Assembly (NCBI GenBank): GCA_963681505.1
Contig: OY811980.1
Span: forward strand, 944,042-1,008,041
Direction of reading: 5' to 3'
DNA length: 64,000 bases
DNA from: Eunapius fragilis
Taxonomy: Eukaryota > Porifera > Demospongiae > Spongillida > Spongillidae
In this document: one piece after another, positions 1 through 13,051 of the stretch
Position numbering within the stretch: position 1 is the stretch's first letter
How the letters are laid out: each line of letters opens with the position of its first letter
Made by a program: the position numbers and the translations under genes
The notes under the pieces: generated by a model
The model's database searches: none
What the model saw: the letters and a program-made list of their open reading frames with translations, nothing else
Told to the model about the DNA's origin: nothing

Positions 1-93
1 GAAAGAGTTTCGATATCTACAATTGCAGTAAAGTAATATCCGGTAACTAACTCTATACGCTTCACCCAGCCACATTGTACAGGAGCTTGTGCG

Positions 94-239
<146 letters not shown>

Positions 240-345
240 GTGAGTTTCAAAGGCTCTCCTCTGCTCCATTCACAATTTCTGTTCACAATGCCTCTATTTT
301 CCATTGTGTCCGTCCATCTTTACACATTTCTTCACTTTTATTCAG

Positions 346-3300
346 GTGCAGGTCTCCAGGTTTATTACTTTCGCCAACCAATCCCACCAAACCCTAATCC
401 CATTCAATCCTGGAAGGTTGAAGGGCTGGCCACATGGATTATGCAGAGTGCCTTCAGTGATAACCTGGACTGTAACACAACCTCCAATAATGGGACTGGT
501 GTTGGTTGGAGGAGGACACAAGCCACTCTAAACCCTAACTGGATACAGGCAGTGACAAATGGGAGGCGCCTAGTACTTGATAGCTTCACCAACAGTAACC
601 TTGGGATCTACACATGTTATGATAATGTGACCAATGAGACTGTGACCATTAACATCACTAATGGTAAGCAGGACAATATACTTAGCAGTGGGCAAAGAAG
701 TTATGAGCAATTAGGGTGCTAGTTTACCATATGAGAGAACAGTGGACCTGGTTGTTTCCAAGGGTTACTGGGACATATATGGTAGGAATGGGAGGATGCT
801 GTTGGCAGGAAGATCCAATGTTGGTGTACATGTCGAATGACTTTGGTCACTAGCTGGCCAGATGTTCAAATCTATGTCTTCCCACAAAAGTGCTTGTGGT
901 AAAAACACCATGGGTATTTATGTGCCACACCTGTCACATACCCATCTATACACATACACATACACACATGCGCGCACACACACATGCACGCATGCATATG
1001 CACTCCCTCCCACCAAAAAAAAAGCCAATCCAGCCATCCAGGCAGTCAGTGATGTTGTCAACATTGAAGCAGGCTCCAGTGGACAGCTGAAGGTGTATGT
1101 CTCTGGTATCCCTGATCCCTCAAGTACAGCCATCACATGGTTCAAGTTGGGTCCAGGAGGGACCATGACAGAACTGAAGGAGCCAACAGTGAACTTCTCC
1201 AGTGATCATCGAACACTCCTGCTAACCAATGTTCAGGACAGCAATGGAGGGACCTACATGTGTGCCGTTGCTTTTCCCACAACCTCTGTTTCATCAACTC
1301 TAAACATTAACGTTTCTTCAGCTTCCACTTTGAAAGGTGAGAATGATGATGTCAAGTATTGAAAAAGATTGCATGTGTGAATGAAGTAAGTACTACCCCC
1401 AATGGTTTGAATGAAGTAAGTGCTACCCCCAATGGTTTGAATGAAGTAAGTGCTACCCCCAATGGTTTGAATGAAGTAAGTGCTACCCCCAATGGTTTGA
1501 ATGGCAAAATAGTAAGCTGTACCAACACCACATAGGATAGGATAGCTCGATAGGTAATACAGTGTGCTTATCATGTTAGTGTGGTCATAAGGTTTGACAT
1601 CATCCAGTATTCGTAGTGTGGTCATCTGGTTCATGATCATTTCTTTCTTGATACTACTATGTTAAGCAAAATGTTCATAAAGTTCATTTATTAAAGGACT
1701 GGGGATGAGGCATTGGTAAAAATGAACTCAAGTCACTATTCCTTTCTGGGGAGGGAGGGAGGGAGATGTGGGAAGAGGCTTGAAATTAAAAAAAAAACTC
1801 TGTGACACACACATGTACACACATGCACACATACAACACACACACACACTAACACACTCACACACACGTACACACACAGTCCATGCCGCTGGATGCTCTG
1901 CTGGGTACACTCAGAAGGATGATGCACAGCTATGTACAGGTAAGGCTTATTGATGTGCTGCGGCTACTCATAGTTGCAGGAACGCCTGAATCAGAATTTC
2001 TAATTTTGCTTCAGATGTCAACGAATGCTTGTCTAGCAATGGAGGCTGTCACCAACTTTGTATCAACACGAACGGAAGCTTTGTGTGTGCATGCAGGGAT
2101 GGATTCATTCTCAGCACGGACACTTTCTTGTGCCAAGGTTGTGGCGTATGTGTGTATGTGTGTATGATGTGTGTGTATGTGTATGTGTGTGAGAGTGCGT
2201 GTGTATGTGTGTTAAGATGTGTGTGTGTGGATGTAATATGTGTTGACATGTGTGTTGGGTGTGTGTATGTGTATTAGTTTTGGGTATGGGATATTTGCTG
2301 TGTTGTAGCCATGCTCCGTTAAGGTTATAGACATGCACACACTTGCCATTGTCTCCAAACTTTTAAAAAAAGTATGCATAACACACTTAAGCGTTTAGAA
2401 AGGCTTGGTATCAGACTGGCTGCTACTTTGTTTGTTGAATAATGATTGGTGTCACCCTTGGGCCATTAGCCTAATGCAAAGTAATCCCTCTCTACTCTAA
2501 CCTATAGTCGCAACACGCCCACCTGACACAGCCCTTATTTAGCCCTTTATTTAGCAGCTGCCAGATCTGTTCCATTACCTATAGCCTGAACAGTATCAGA
2601 AGCCACATGCATAGATTTGCTTCCACAAAAAAGGGAACGAATAAGCTGTGGTAGTTTAAGAGCTCACACCGAACCCTTATCTTTTTTAACTCCTTGTCAA
2701 GAAAAAAAGTGTATGGAGGGTTATTTGCTGCAGCACCATGTGGCCTGGGAACCATACACTGGTTCCCAGGCCACATGATGTAGAACCCAACGTTATGGCC
2801 TCATCCCCAGTCTCATCACTTTCTAGCTAGGTTTTAATTTCTAACCATATAGACCAGCAGTTGTAGTTTGTATGGTTTCTCACAAAGGGTACTCTAATGC
2901 TGTCAGGGTAACCACACACACCACATGTGCAGCTGGAACATGCCTATGTCTTCATTCTTCCTTCTTTTTCATTTTTGTGTGACTTGCCAAAGCAACATGT
3001 AATTGTATGCCTCAAAGAAAGGCGCCACCCCCAATGTAGCTGGTAATTGCTTTTTTTTTTTTTTTTTTGCATCCTTATACCATATTTACTAACACATTTG
3101 CAGCACATTTGATTAATAGTAAATACAAATTATTATGCAGTGTAACTGTTAAAAAAAACTGTTAATGAAAATTGAATTAGCTGTTATGCCCTCTTTTGTA
3201 AACACCCCCCCCCCCCCTCCCCCATTTCCTACATCTTTGTTTTGCCTTATATAAGTATCCACCAGTGTCTCATCTATTTTGCCAAATGCCCAGCTATCGA

Positions 3301-3769
3301 TAATAAAGGAGTATCCATAAGTGGTTATTGTTTTACTATGGAGTGTGTTTAGAATAATTAGATGCAGTAATTGATTCCCAAACATGTATCTTACTTGGAA
3401 GACCTTTCCTCCATGAGAACTAATTTTTGGATAAATATTATAATGTGGCCACCATTGATTTCATCTCCATGATGTATTCCTTTTGTCACAGTGAACTCAA
3501 CTGTAAGTTCTATTGGAAGTCACCTCGCCATGCCAGTGGCACAGTATGGTTTGGTGGCTGTGGTGGTGCTGCTGGCAGCATCCCTCACCATCGTGTCCCT
3601 CTCCTTTGCTGCCTACTGCTGCCATGCTCAGAAACTAAGCAAAGCTGCCAAGACGTACTCTGTGCACGACCCTAAAAATCTCGAGAGGTACAATGTCGAG
3701 CCTTATTTAACTACTGGAGGAGCAATGAGCGCAAGTGTGCCTGATCCTGTCTATTCAAATGTTAATTGA
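346..3769 (+). CDS. Ig/EGF single-pass receptor, gene A (5' end outside window)
   Basis: Predicted cell-surface type I receptor of the Ig superfamily, 5' truncated by the window edge because no signal-peptide exon is visible. Exons read as 352-663 (Ig1; alternative start 346), 1025-1336 (Ig2), 1880-1939 (small Cys-containing half-EGF piece), 2015-2137 (Ca-binding EGF with DVNEC start, [10 protein letters not shown] core) and 3492-3769 (stalk, membrane helix, short tail, stop). Every junction is phase 1, the class typical of shuffled extracellular domains. Ig1 keeps the Cys (LDC), Trp and LGIYTC signature; Ig2 has only the F-strand Cys (GTYMC). The helix is about [20 protein letters not shown]. 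The tail of about 50 residues holds several tyrosines, ending in DPVYSNVN, a Grb2-type YxN motif. Ig1 and Ig2 are near-identical to genes B, C and D. Exon boundaries are inferred; the ligand is unknown. Confidence 0.8.
1381..1500. repeat. 30-bp tandem repeat, 4 copies
   Basis: Four head-to-tail 30-base units starting ATGAAGTAAG and ending AATGGTTTGA, in the gene A intron after the Ig2 exon. The first unit differs by one base from the others. No coding role seen. Confidence 0.9.
2138..3491. other. Gene A last intron: TG-rich tract and single-copy sequence
   Basis: Contains a degenerate TG/TATG tract (2146-2276), a T-homopolymer near 3051-3068, and at about 2867-2950 a segment clearly similar to 18499-18585 (shared GTAGTTTGTATGG and CAGGGT...ACCACA words), i.e. 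an old dispersed repeat. No gene recognised. Confidence 0.5.
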
Positions 3770-3872
3770 AATAGGGCGGTGACAGTACATACAGACACTT
3801 CAGGGTTTGTTCATAAACATGATTCGTTATATCCTCCATTTTATTTATTTCTATAACGACCTGAAATTGAAG

Positions 3873-3878
3873 AATAAA
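3873..3878 (+). promoter_or_regulatory. Putative polyadenylation signal of gene A
   Basis: AATAAA about 100 bases after the gene A stop codon, at the expected distance for a 3' UTR. Position and motif only. Confidence 0.45.
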
Positions 3879-4354
3879 TTGAGATCAAACCTGTAACTAT
3901 ACAGGCAAAGTGAACAATCAACTAGGCTCCAATGCAGTGACTTCTCTAATTCAAGAGCACACCAGCAAAACTGCAATTGCTATTAGGTGCACAGTGTGGA
4001 TGGAGAAATGGAACAGTGTCCAGCAAAATCACCTTTATGATACTTCATCAAATTTTCCAGGACAAGCTAAAGAAAAGTATGGGTTATGGCTAATTATAAA
4101 TTCAGTGCCCAATAACTTTATGATGGATAGTCCAATTTAGGATGCGTAAGGACCATTTGATAGAAGCTCTTTGGAGTTCACGGAAAATGAAAAATTTTGA
4201 AAACTTGAAAAACTATCCAGAAGGGTGATTTTGCTGGACGCGTGACATCTGACAACAAACGGCACCTTTAGATAACATGATAAAATCTCCTCTTCTATAC
4301 TATATATAGTGACTTCTAAAAATCTGCATGCCCCAATAGAAGTTAGTGTTAGTG

Positions 4355-5788
4355 CAGGGGCGGCGGAAGAGGGGGGGCAAGGGGGGCTTTAGCCCCCCCA
4401 AATATGCATTTGGAGTTGCTCAGCCCCCCCCCAAATTTAGCGATCGATCGGACGATGATATGCTGCCGTATATTAGTACATGTACTCCATTAATACGTCT
4501 GCGTCCTCCCGGGGGTACATTTGTCTACCGCAGTGTACAGTTATTCACGTTCTGCCAGTTTGACATCCCTTTTACATTTGACAATGCATTCTAATCGTTT
4601 AGAGTTTCCCAGGCTCTAATTCATTTTCTCTGGCCGCAAGCAGACCGTCAAAGGGAAGCTATTCGATCGCGGTACGCGTAGTTAGCACAGAAAATTACAT
4701 AGAAACCACGCATATCGCGATGTAATAGTTTCACTTTGAAACCCTGGCATGGAACCAACGAAAAGAATTATACCTCGGCAATTTCGGGCCAAGCTCTAAA
4801 GGACCTGTACAACGAACATGCACTTTCAAACTGGCTGAACGTGGATAAATTTATTTTCTAAGCACCGCGGTAGGGCAAATCTACCCCCGGGAGAAGGTCC
4901 CGGTACATTAGACACTAACGCCACTGATGTTGCTGTTGAATTCTCCACTACTAACCACGAACGCACCAGATACCACAGGAAAAATCGTAGCCTTGGGTTT
5001 TTAGGGCGGTTTTTAACAAAAACCATCCTGGAATTGAGCGTCTAGCATGGAAATATAGCAAAAACCATCCTGGGATTTGGCCTCCAGGGTGGGAATGGCC
5101 TAAAAACCATGCTGGGTTTGTCGAACAAAAACCATGTTGAAGCAATAAATAAATATGCATGAGCTCAAGATGTTTTTTGTTCGACAAACCCAGCATGGTT
5201 TTTATAAGCTATACCCACCCTGGACGCCAAATCCCAGGATGGTTTTTATAAGCTATACCCACCCTGGACGCCAAATCCCAGGATGGTTTTTAAGCTATAC
5301 CCACCCTGGACGCCAAATCCCAGGATGGTTTTTAAGCTATACCCACCCTGGACGCCAAATCCCAGGATGGTTTTTAAGCTATACCCACCCTGGACGCCAA
5401 ATCCCAGGATGGTTTTTAAGCTATACCCACCCTGGACGCCAAATCCCAGGATGGTTTTTAAGCTATACCCACCCTGGACGCCAAATCCCAGGATGGTTTT
5501 TAAGCTATACCCACCCTGGACGCCAAATCCCAGGATGGTTTTTAAGCTATACCCACCCTGGACGCCAAATCCCAGGATGGTTTTTACGATATTCGCTCAA
5601 TCCCAGGATGGCTTTTTGTTAAAAACCACCGTAAAAACCCAAGGCTGAGATTATGAAACATTTTCCTGTGATCTTTGGTAGTACTGTAGTTTTACTGGTG
5701 CTTTGTAACGAAATTCATGTGATCATGGATATAATTATCGTTTGTTCAGTTTAGCCCCCCCAAATATGATAAGCTTCCGCCGCCCCTG
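4355..5788. mobile_element. hAT-like non-autonomous DNA transposon
   Basis: Ends are inverted: CAGGGGCGGCGGAAG at 4355 and CTTCCGCCGCCCCTG ending at 5788. The direct repeat TAGTG flanks both sides (4350-4354, 5789-5793). CAGGGGCGG termini are common among hAT elements, most of which make 8-bp duplications; 5-bp versions are also known. No transposase frame is visible, so it would depend on another element. Inside lie an inverted pair of CCATCCTGG-containing segments and a 42-bp minisatellite that creates long but meaningless open frames. The superfamily call is tentative. Confidence 0.7.
5200..5605. repeat. 42-bp minisatellite inside hAT-like element
   Basis: About nine head-to-tail copies, mostly exactly 42 bases, each containing GCTATACCCACCCTGGACG and CCCAGGATGG. 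Inverted, diverged copies of the same unit lie at about 5015-5140, so the element can fold back internally. Because 42 is a multiple of 3, all frames stay open across it; I do not call a gene. Confidence 0.9.
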
Positions 5789-7715
5789 TAGTGTGAGTAC
5801 TTCTTCGCCCATGAGCTTGTAGGTTTTTAATATTTGTACCCATCAGTTGAACGTGTACTAGTACTGGCATTATGGTTTCGATCCATAAATGGGCCATCGA
5901 GAGCAGCGAGAAAGGGAAACGAAAAGAGTTGCAGCTAGCTACTCTACACTTGACTATCCTACCCACAAGGGGAAATAAAGCTGCTCGGGCGTTCATAAAT
6001 TACGTCATGCTGAAGGGGGGGGGGGGGGGGGGGGGGGGGGCGGGTGACGATATATCAGCCAGTGTGATGATGCATACACTAAGCATACATCAGTATGGGG
6101 ATAAAGTGTGTGTGTGTGGGGGGGGGGGGGGGGGGGGGAAGGCGGTCCATAATAGCGTGATGTAATTTATGAACGGCCCCTACTATCCCTTCAACTTGTC
6201 CTGTTTTCGAGCCAGAGCCTGCTGCGGGAATAACTCTAAATATAGCGACGTATAGGGGCGATGCATAGAATAAATTATGGGTTCGACCAGAGATAGTATA
6301 TAGAGGGATTGGAAACGGGGCCAATCAACACTAATTAACGCGCGCAATCCTCGAACGAATCCTTACAAGCGGTTCGAATACATGCATAGCACTTAGAATT
6401 TTTATGCAACAGACACATTTAGAAGGTTGTACAGATATAACCTCTGGAACAGGCAAGGACAAGGTTAGGCCTTCTGTAACAGGTACATATACTTGAGCGC
6501 GAGGAATTGCCACGACCAAACTCCCCCATTTCTTCGCGTTCTTAATGTGCCGAAGCTTCAATTTTCTTCCGCTCATCACCTTTGAAGAAATTTGCAGAAC
6601 GATTGGGACGTGGTTTATCTTTTAAAACATGTGATGGGTACACAGCCAACATAGCTCTACCATAATAATATATTAAAACCAGCACCATCGCAACAAAAAG
6701 CCGTGACTCCCCAAAACATCACAGCGAGGTTTCTGAAGATGCTATACGCAAACAACATAGCGATGGGCACATACTAGACTATGAGCAGTAAGTACACAAA
6801 TAACGACATGGACAGTTTGTCTAGATCGACGGATTCTCCCCCCAAAGTAAAAAAATGGCTTTTTTTTTTCTTTTTCGGTTAAAAAATGGCGCAAAATCGA
6901 ATTTATAAGTATGCAATGAACTTTAACCATAATTCTCCAGGTCCAAGTCCTACGCGTATTTGAAAATTCATTATAAGCAGTTTTTTGGCATCCATTTCTC
7001 TACTGTTGTTTGATGTGTTTATCTTGCTAAATTTACCAATTGTCAGTCTATTTTTTAAATCACATCCTTGGCTACACGATGCCAATAAACAGATACGGTT
7101 CTTAAAAATGCATTGTGTAGAGAATTTAATTGTCACAAAAAAAAGTACGACAAGCACAACTTTTTTTGAATGTTTTTGAAGCATGATGGGTGTGCTACTA
7201 TATACATTCTATGGCAGTGTTTTTACTCTTTTATTAAGACTTCAATTTGTTCTGCCACTGAGTAGTTCTTCACATTAAATTAATGGCAGATCGTCATGAG
7301 GTGTCGATGCAGGCTCAAAAATCACAGGACATATATATCAACTGACCTCTTGCCAAATAAAAAGTTATAAACGTAGCCTAGCTGGCTTTGAACCACAGAA
7401 ATTGGTTTGAACATCTTGGTTTGGTAAATAAAAGTTTGGTTTAACATATCAACCATCTAATTTGCAGTGGGCCGGTTAATTTCAATACTATTAAAATGCA
7501 AGCAAAAGAAAACGAAATGTGTATAATATTATAGCCGGTCCCAATAATGATTTATGAGCCCCCCCCCCCCCCCACACACACACATATACACATACACACA
7601 CAACCCGGGAAAATTCTGGCCACACTTCAACCCCGCGACATCACTATCACTGCATTATAATTTGTATTTACATTGTATTTACAATTATTCAAATATGGCG
7701 CAAATGTGTATGTAA
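5789..7715. other. Intergenic, no gene recognised
   Basis: Between the hAT-like element and the foldback pair. Holds G homopolymers (about 6016-6040 and 6118-6138), AT-rich sequence and a C-run/CA patch at 7559-7602. Short open frames lack recognisable domains. Confidence 0.5.
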
Positions 7716-8620
7716 ACAAGTAAAGAAAAACATTCTCTAACGAGAAAATTGGTGGGATACAGGAATTGGAGGCAAAGGTGGTGTAAAAAGGAAGGGAACA
7801 AGGTTTTGGGAAAAGATAAATGATACTAAAATCCTATATTTAGCACTTCATTTGGTTCTGTTACATTTACACGTGCTATATATAGGATTTTAGTATCATT
7901 TATCTTTTCCCAAAACCTTGTTCCCATTCTTTTTACACCACCTTTGCCTCCAATTCCTATATCCCACCAACTTTCTCGTTAGAGAATGTTTTTCTTTACT
8001 TGTTTCCTCAATTTTTTCATTATCATTTTTTATTGATTATTACTACTGGCAAGAGCAGACGCCCGCTTTTGTTTGGGATCACTGTAAGGAACGCGGGAGA
8101 ATTCTAACTCGTCGTCTGCTCTCCTCTTTTGTTTGTACAATTCTAAATATACGTAAATTTCGCCATGGGAACGCTTCAATTCAACACTAGGCATTACGTA
8201 ATGATTACATATATCAGTTTTATGCTTTATTCATACATCTGATACTTGAAGATGTCCTTCCAGGAGATTCTAAAGCGATTGGTATAATTGGCGCTCTTTA
8301 AAACCGTTCCTATCCAGAGTTATACTCACCCGAGAATTAGAAGACGACGACGACGACGACGGAGAAGATTTGGCCTGGGGACGAGGTAAACTTTTTTGTT
8401 CTCTTAAAGCAAACAGTTTGAAGACTGGAGTAAAACACTAAAATGACCGCCTTTGCCTTCTGGATCGATAGCAACAAAGAGCAACACTGTCCGTTTCTCC
8501 ATAGATTAATGACCTTATAGATCTATGGTTTCTCGGTACGCGAGTTATACGCGGGTCGCGTTTTTAAAATGATTTCACGACCCGGGTCAATTCCTATATA
8601 GGAACTACTATCGTAGTTCC
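7716..8620 (+). mobile_element. Foldback element, older copy 1
   Basis: Begins with a long imperfect inverted repeat: arms about 7716-7870 and 7878-8008 share the ACAAGTAAA...AACATTCTC, GGTGGTGTAAAAAG and CTATATTTAGCAC words seen in the younger copies at 24484 and 44891. After the hairpin comes a segment with CATTACGTAATG, a (GAC)n run and TTTGGCCTGGGGACGAGGTA. It ends near a small hairpin GGAACTACTATCGTAGTTCC (8601-8620). No transposase is seen; the class is unresolved. Confidence 0.6.
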
Positions 8621-9330
8621 TGATATTTAGCACGTGTAAATGTAACAGAAAAGAAGTGCTAAATATAGGATTTTTGTCTCATTTACCCTTTTCTCAAAAC
8701 CTTGTTCCCATTCTTTTTACACCACCTTTGCCTCCAATTCCTATATCCCACCAACTTTCTTAGAGAATGTTTTTCTTTACTTGTTTCCTCTATTTTTTCA
8801 TTATCATTTTTTTATCGATTATTAATACTGGCAAGTGCCCCCCCCCCCCCCCTCAATTACCGACACGAGCAGACGCCCGCTTTTGTTTGGGATCACTAGT
8901 ACTGTAAGGAACGCGGGAGAATTCAACTCGTCGTCTGCTCTCCTCTTTTGTTTGCACAATTCTAAATATACGTAAATGTCGCCATGGGAACGCTTATGTC
9001 TAACACTAGGCATTACGTAATGATTACGTATGTCCGTTTCATGCTTTATTCATATATCTGATACCTGAAGATGTCCTTCCAGGAGATTCTAAAGCGATTG
9101 GTATAATTTGCGCTCTTTAAAACCATTTCTATCCCGAGTTATACTCACCCGAGAAGAAGAAGACGACGACGACGACGACGACGACCGACGACGGAGAAGA
9201 TTTGGCCTGGGGACGAGGTAAAACACGAACTTTTTTTGTTCTCTTAAAGCAAACAGTTTGAAGACTGGAATAAAGCATTAAAATGACCGTCTTTGCCTTC
9301 TGGTTCGATAGCAACAAAGAGCAACACTAT
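8620..9330 (+). mobile_element. Foldback element, older copy 2, tandem
   Basis: Directly follows copy 1 in the same orientation and repeats its sequence from the hairpin loop onward (ATATTTAGCAC, ACACCACCTTTGCC, GCAGACGCCCGCTTTTG, CATTACGTAATGATTACGTA, expanded GAC run). The left hairpin arm is missing, so this copy cannot fold like the others. A poly-C run near 8837-8852 interrupts it. The head-to-tail layout suggests a dimer or an insertion into a sibling. Confidence 0.55.
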
Positions 9331-9585
9331 CCGTTTCTCGGTACGCGAGTTATACCTCAATATACCTCTATTGATTAAAAAATGCATTGTAAATCAAAAT
9401 TTTTATATTATAAACCTAGAGACCGATGAAACGCATGCATGGCGTCATGGCGTGTTATGGTTATATGGCGGTATGATTGCGCGGGAAGTAACAAATAGTA
9501 TTCGAGAACGGTAACCGGTACATACATGTTACATACAACATAAAGCTTGGCTGAAATACAGACAATGGACTGCACGTGAACGAGC

Positions 9586-12500
9586 TTATACGGTAGTTCC
9601 GCACGAGAGAGACGATGAGAAGAACGCTTCACGTCTAGGTTCCGCTCGAGGGGTCGCACGTGATAACGACCCTTGATAGGCAATGACCCGATTAGTTCCA
9701 TTTTGCATCGCGAAATTTGCGCGTGATGGTGCGACTGCTCTGGGGTTACTAGACGGAAGTACTTGCACCTGGTGAGCTACTCCGTGATGGACGGGAAAAC
9801 TCACATCGCTGTCCGCCTCTTCCACCTCGTACCAAGGCTGTTCTGCAATAGTGGGTGTAAGGTCGACTGCGCATTCTGAAGCCACCGCGCAGTTGGTAGC
9901 AGAGTCGAGACTGGGGACGGGGTGCCGCCTAACCGCGGGCGGAGGCAACACTACATTCTCATAGGCCGGTGGTGGTAAGAGCACGGCGTACTCGGGGACC
10001 GATGGCAATGCTGAGCAACCATTCTTATCCCGGTTGGTGAGCGGCGGTTTTTCCGGCAACGACCCGACGAACACGTTCGACGGAGAAGTAATGCTGAGGT
10101 TGCTCGCTGGGGCCGAGGACAGAGCGCTAATGGTGGAAGTGTATAGAGTCGCGGGACCTTCGGGAATGGTTGCAGGGGTGTCTGAGCCGTATCTCCTCAT
10201 TGGAATTTTTTCTGCCGTATTTGAAGGTTGGGGTGAATGGTAGACAGCGGAGGTACTGCCGTTACCAATAGCAACGATACTGCCGCTATTACCGTCATCG
10301 CCATTACCATCAAGCGTTCTTCTGCCGTTGTCTTCAGACAGCACATTTCGGTTCTTTTCCAAAGTGACCTCCCCTGGTCTGTTGTTTGCTTGCAGCTGCA
10401 CTGAGCCTTCATCAGCAGTGTTGGAGGAGTTGTTTCTCTTAAGGCTGTCCCGTTGGAGTCTGTTGTAGGAGGAGGGATTCAGAGCGTTAGCCCCAATTAT
10501 GCCGCTGTATTCATGGCTAGCCATGGGTTCTTTGGGTACCACAAGTGGGCTATAAATAGGATCTTTACCAGGTACATGAGAGGGTGAGGAGGTGGGAACT
10601 CTGGATGGACTGTAACGAATTTCTGTATCAGTGGTACTTGGTGTTTGTACTAAGGATGTATGGTGTTGGATAATGACCTCCCCATTGCCCGTATGTCCAC
10701 CATCTTGTACATGGAACAGGACATTGGTGCTGGACTTGGACCTTGGACTTGTTTCTGGCCTGAGGGGAAATGAACATACTAAACTCACGCCCACTCCACT
10801 TGCTGCTTAGCAACCTCACCCTAAGTAATTCATTGTAATTCTCCTACATTAATCAACTTCTCCCATTATCACAACTGCTATCCTTTTTTTTTCTTTTTCT
10901 TCATGCAACAATACTAACTTTACAGCATGGAAATGCAACATCGGGTCACACCACACCATCACGCGGGTCACACTGCCCTTACCACGTTGCTGTCCCAGCA
11001 AGAGGTTTGCTGTATCTGAAGTAGATGCATACGTACAGCAGCACAGCCACAGCCACCAGAGCCACAATGGCCCCACCCCCTGCACCCACACCAATGATGA
11101 CAACAGGCAGAGGTGCAGCGGTGCAGCCCTGTGAAAGGTCGCAGTTGGAGATGGGGACGTTTGAGGTAGATGCAACTGTTGTTCCTGTGACCGTTGCTGT
11201 GGCTGGAGCTAGGGTGAAAAACAAAAGGGAAGATTTGGGTCAGTTGCACCCTGTGTGAGGGACATCTGGGGCTTACATTGAAGGGTGGCCTGGGGCTGTA
11301 CCTGAACGTAAGCAGGCCGAGACCGCACAGATGAGGTACTGTTTGCAATGGCCTGGCACCAGTACTGGCCGCCATCTTGGGGCTGTATGTCCGCTATGGA
11401 GAGGGTACTGGTGGTGGTCTGTGTGTGGAGCGAGCACGTGTGTGCTGATGAGCTTTCGCGTTGTGATAGATAGAAACTGAATGTGAACGTACTGTTGAGT
11501 TGCCATATGTGACAACAGCGGTTGAAGATGGAGGGAGGCTCCACCCACTTGTCCTCATCCATGTGATGGCTGGGGCGAGCAACCCAGTGGCAGAACAACT
11601 AAGAGTGATGTTAGCTGACTGGATCACCGACTGGTTGGAAGGTTGCTGAGAAATCACAAGAGCAGAAGCTGCCGAACCAACAATCTTTTAAATGCATGTC
11701 ATAATATTGGTTTCAGCCCACCATTATTTCTTGTGATGGCAAGAGTTATGAAGACATTAGCAGATGGATATTGTGGAATGTTTTGAGTCACAATACACAT
11801 GTAGGTCCCTCCATCGCTGTCCTGAACATTGGTTAGCAGGAGTGTTCGATGATCACTGGAGAAGTTCACTGTTGGCTCCCTCAGTTCTGTCATGGTCCCT
11901 CCTGGACCCAACTTGAACCATGTGATGGCTGTACTTGAGGGATCAGGAATACCAGAGACATACACCTTCAGCTGTCCACTGGAGCCTGCCTCAATGTTGA
12001 CAACATCACTGACTGCCTGGATGGCTGGATTGGCTGTATGTTTACATAGCAGTTTATAATTAGGCTGTTATGTAGATATCAGAGAGCTACAGCAAACATT
12101 AGTGGCTAGTGGTGTATTATGAAATTTGATCAGAAATGTGGTTCTATATACAGTCTCAAGGGCACCACTTTAGTTCCCTGCGCTCTTGCCATACTTAGGG
12201 CATAGATTGTACATTGTAGACATAGATAATGTGTGGTACCTGCCATTAACCATGAATATAATTTTCAATACACCAAAACGCTTACAACAACACAGTAGTT
12301 CCTGTTTTGATCATTACTTCGCACCATGTCATGACATTAGGTGTTTTAATTAATATATTTGCAACACTGTATTTATATAATAAGCAAGAGTTTGTGATGT
12401 GCAGTGCATAGTAAACCATGACTCACCACTTGTGATGTTAATGGTCACAGTCTCATTGGTCACATTATCATAACATGTGTAGATCCCAAGGTTACTGTTG

Positions 12501-13051
12501 GTGAAGCTATCAAGTACTAGGCGCCTCCCATTTGCCACTGTCTGTATCCAGTTAGGGTTGAGAGTGGCTTGTGTCCTCCTCCAACTAACACCAGTCCCAT
12601 TATTGGAGGTTGTGTTACAATCCAGGTTATCACTGAAGGCATTCTGCATAATCCATGTTGCCAGTCCTTCAACCTTCCAGGGTTGAATGGGATTAGGGTA
12701 TGGTGTGAATGGTTGACGAAAATAATAGACCTGGAGACCTGAGGAGCAAAGAAAAGCGATTAGCGATTCTATTTTGGAACACAATTGTTTGCTACACTTC
12801 TGAGAACGCAAGAAGCGTTTACTGGAACATAAGTATTTTATCAAATAAAATCTATATTTCGCACGAGCCGAAGGTTCAGACATATTCAGCAGCCATCGCG
12901 GTGCGCCGAACGCTTGCATATGCTTTTTTTTTTTTTTTTTTTTTTTTGCCGCATGTGCGTCGAATCGCGGTGTGCACTCACCCGTGGTACCAGCTGATCG
13001 AAGCAATGACCCGCACAAACTGAGCATCAACAAAGCCCGCCAGAAATCCAT
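9586..13051 (-). CDS. Ig receptor with long tyrosine/proline-rich tail, gene B
   Basis: Complete type I receptor of 803 residues. Exons: 13051-12982 (signal peptide MDFWRALLMLSLCGSLL, 70 nt), 12738-12427 (Ig1), 12033-11722 (Ig2), 11668-11493 and 11418-11277 (Ig3, split by a phase-0 intron), 11208-10983 (stalk and membrane helix, residues about 372-402) and 10759-9586 (cytoplasmic tail and TAA). The lengths sum to 2412 nt. Ig1 carries the LDC...LGIYTC pair; Ig2 has only GTYMC; Ig3 has LSC...QYWC. The tail of about 400 residues has PEYAVLLPPPAYENVV (a YENV Grb2-type site among PPP stretches) and PWYEVEE, and is related to the gene D tail. The family suggests adhesion or recognition coupled to tyrosine phosphorylation; ligand and signal sign are unknown. 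Splice sites are inferred; the Ig2 donor reads GTGGGC, which is weak. Confidence 0.85.

Noticed and set aside
5155-5648. 155- and 121-residue frames with HPGRQIPGWF-type repeats
   Set aside because: Produced by a 42-bp minisatellite (multiple of 3) inside a DNA transposon; no start context or conserved domain.
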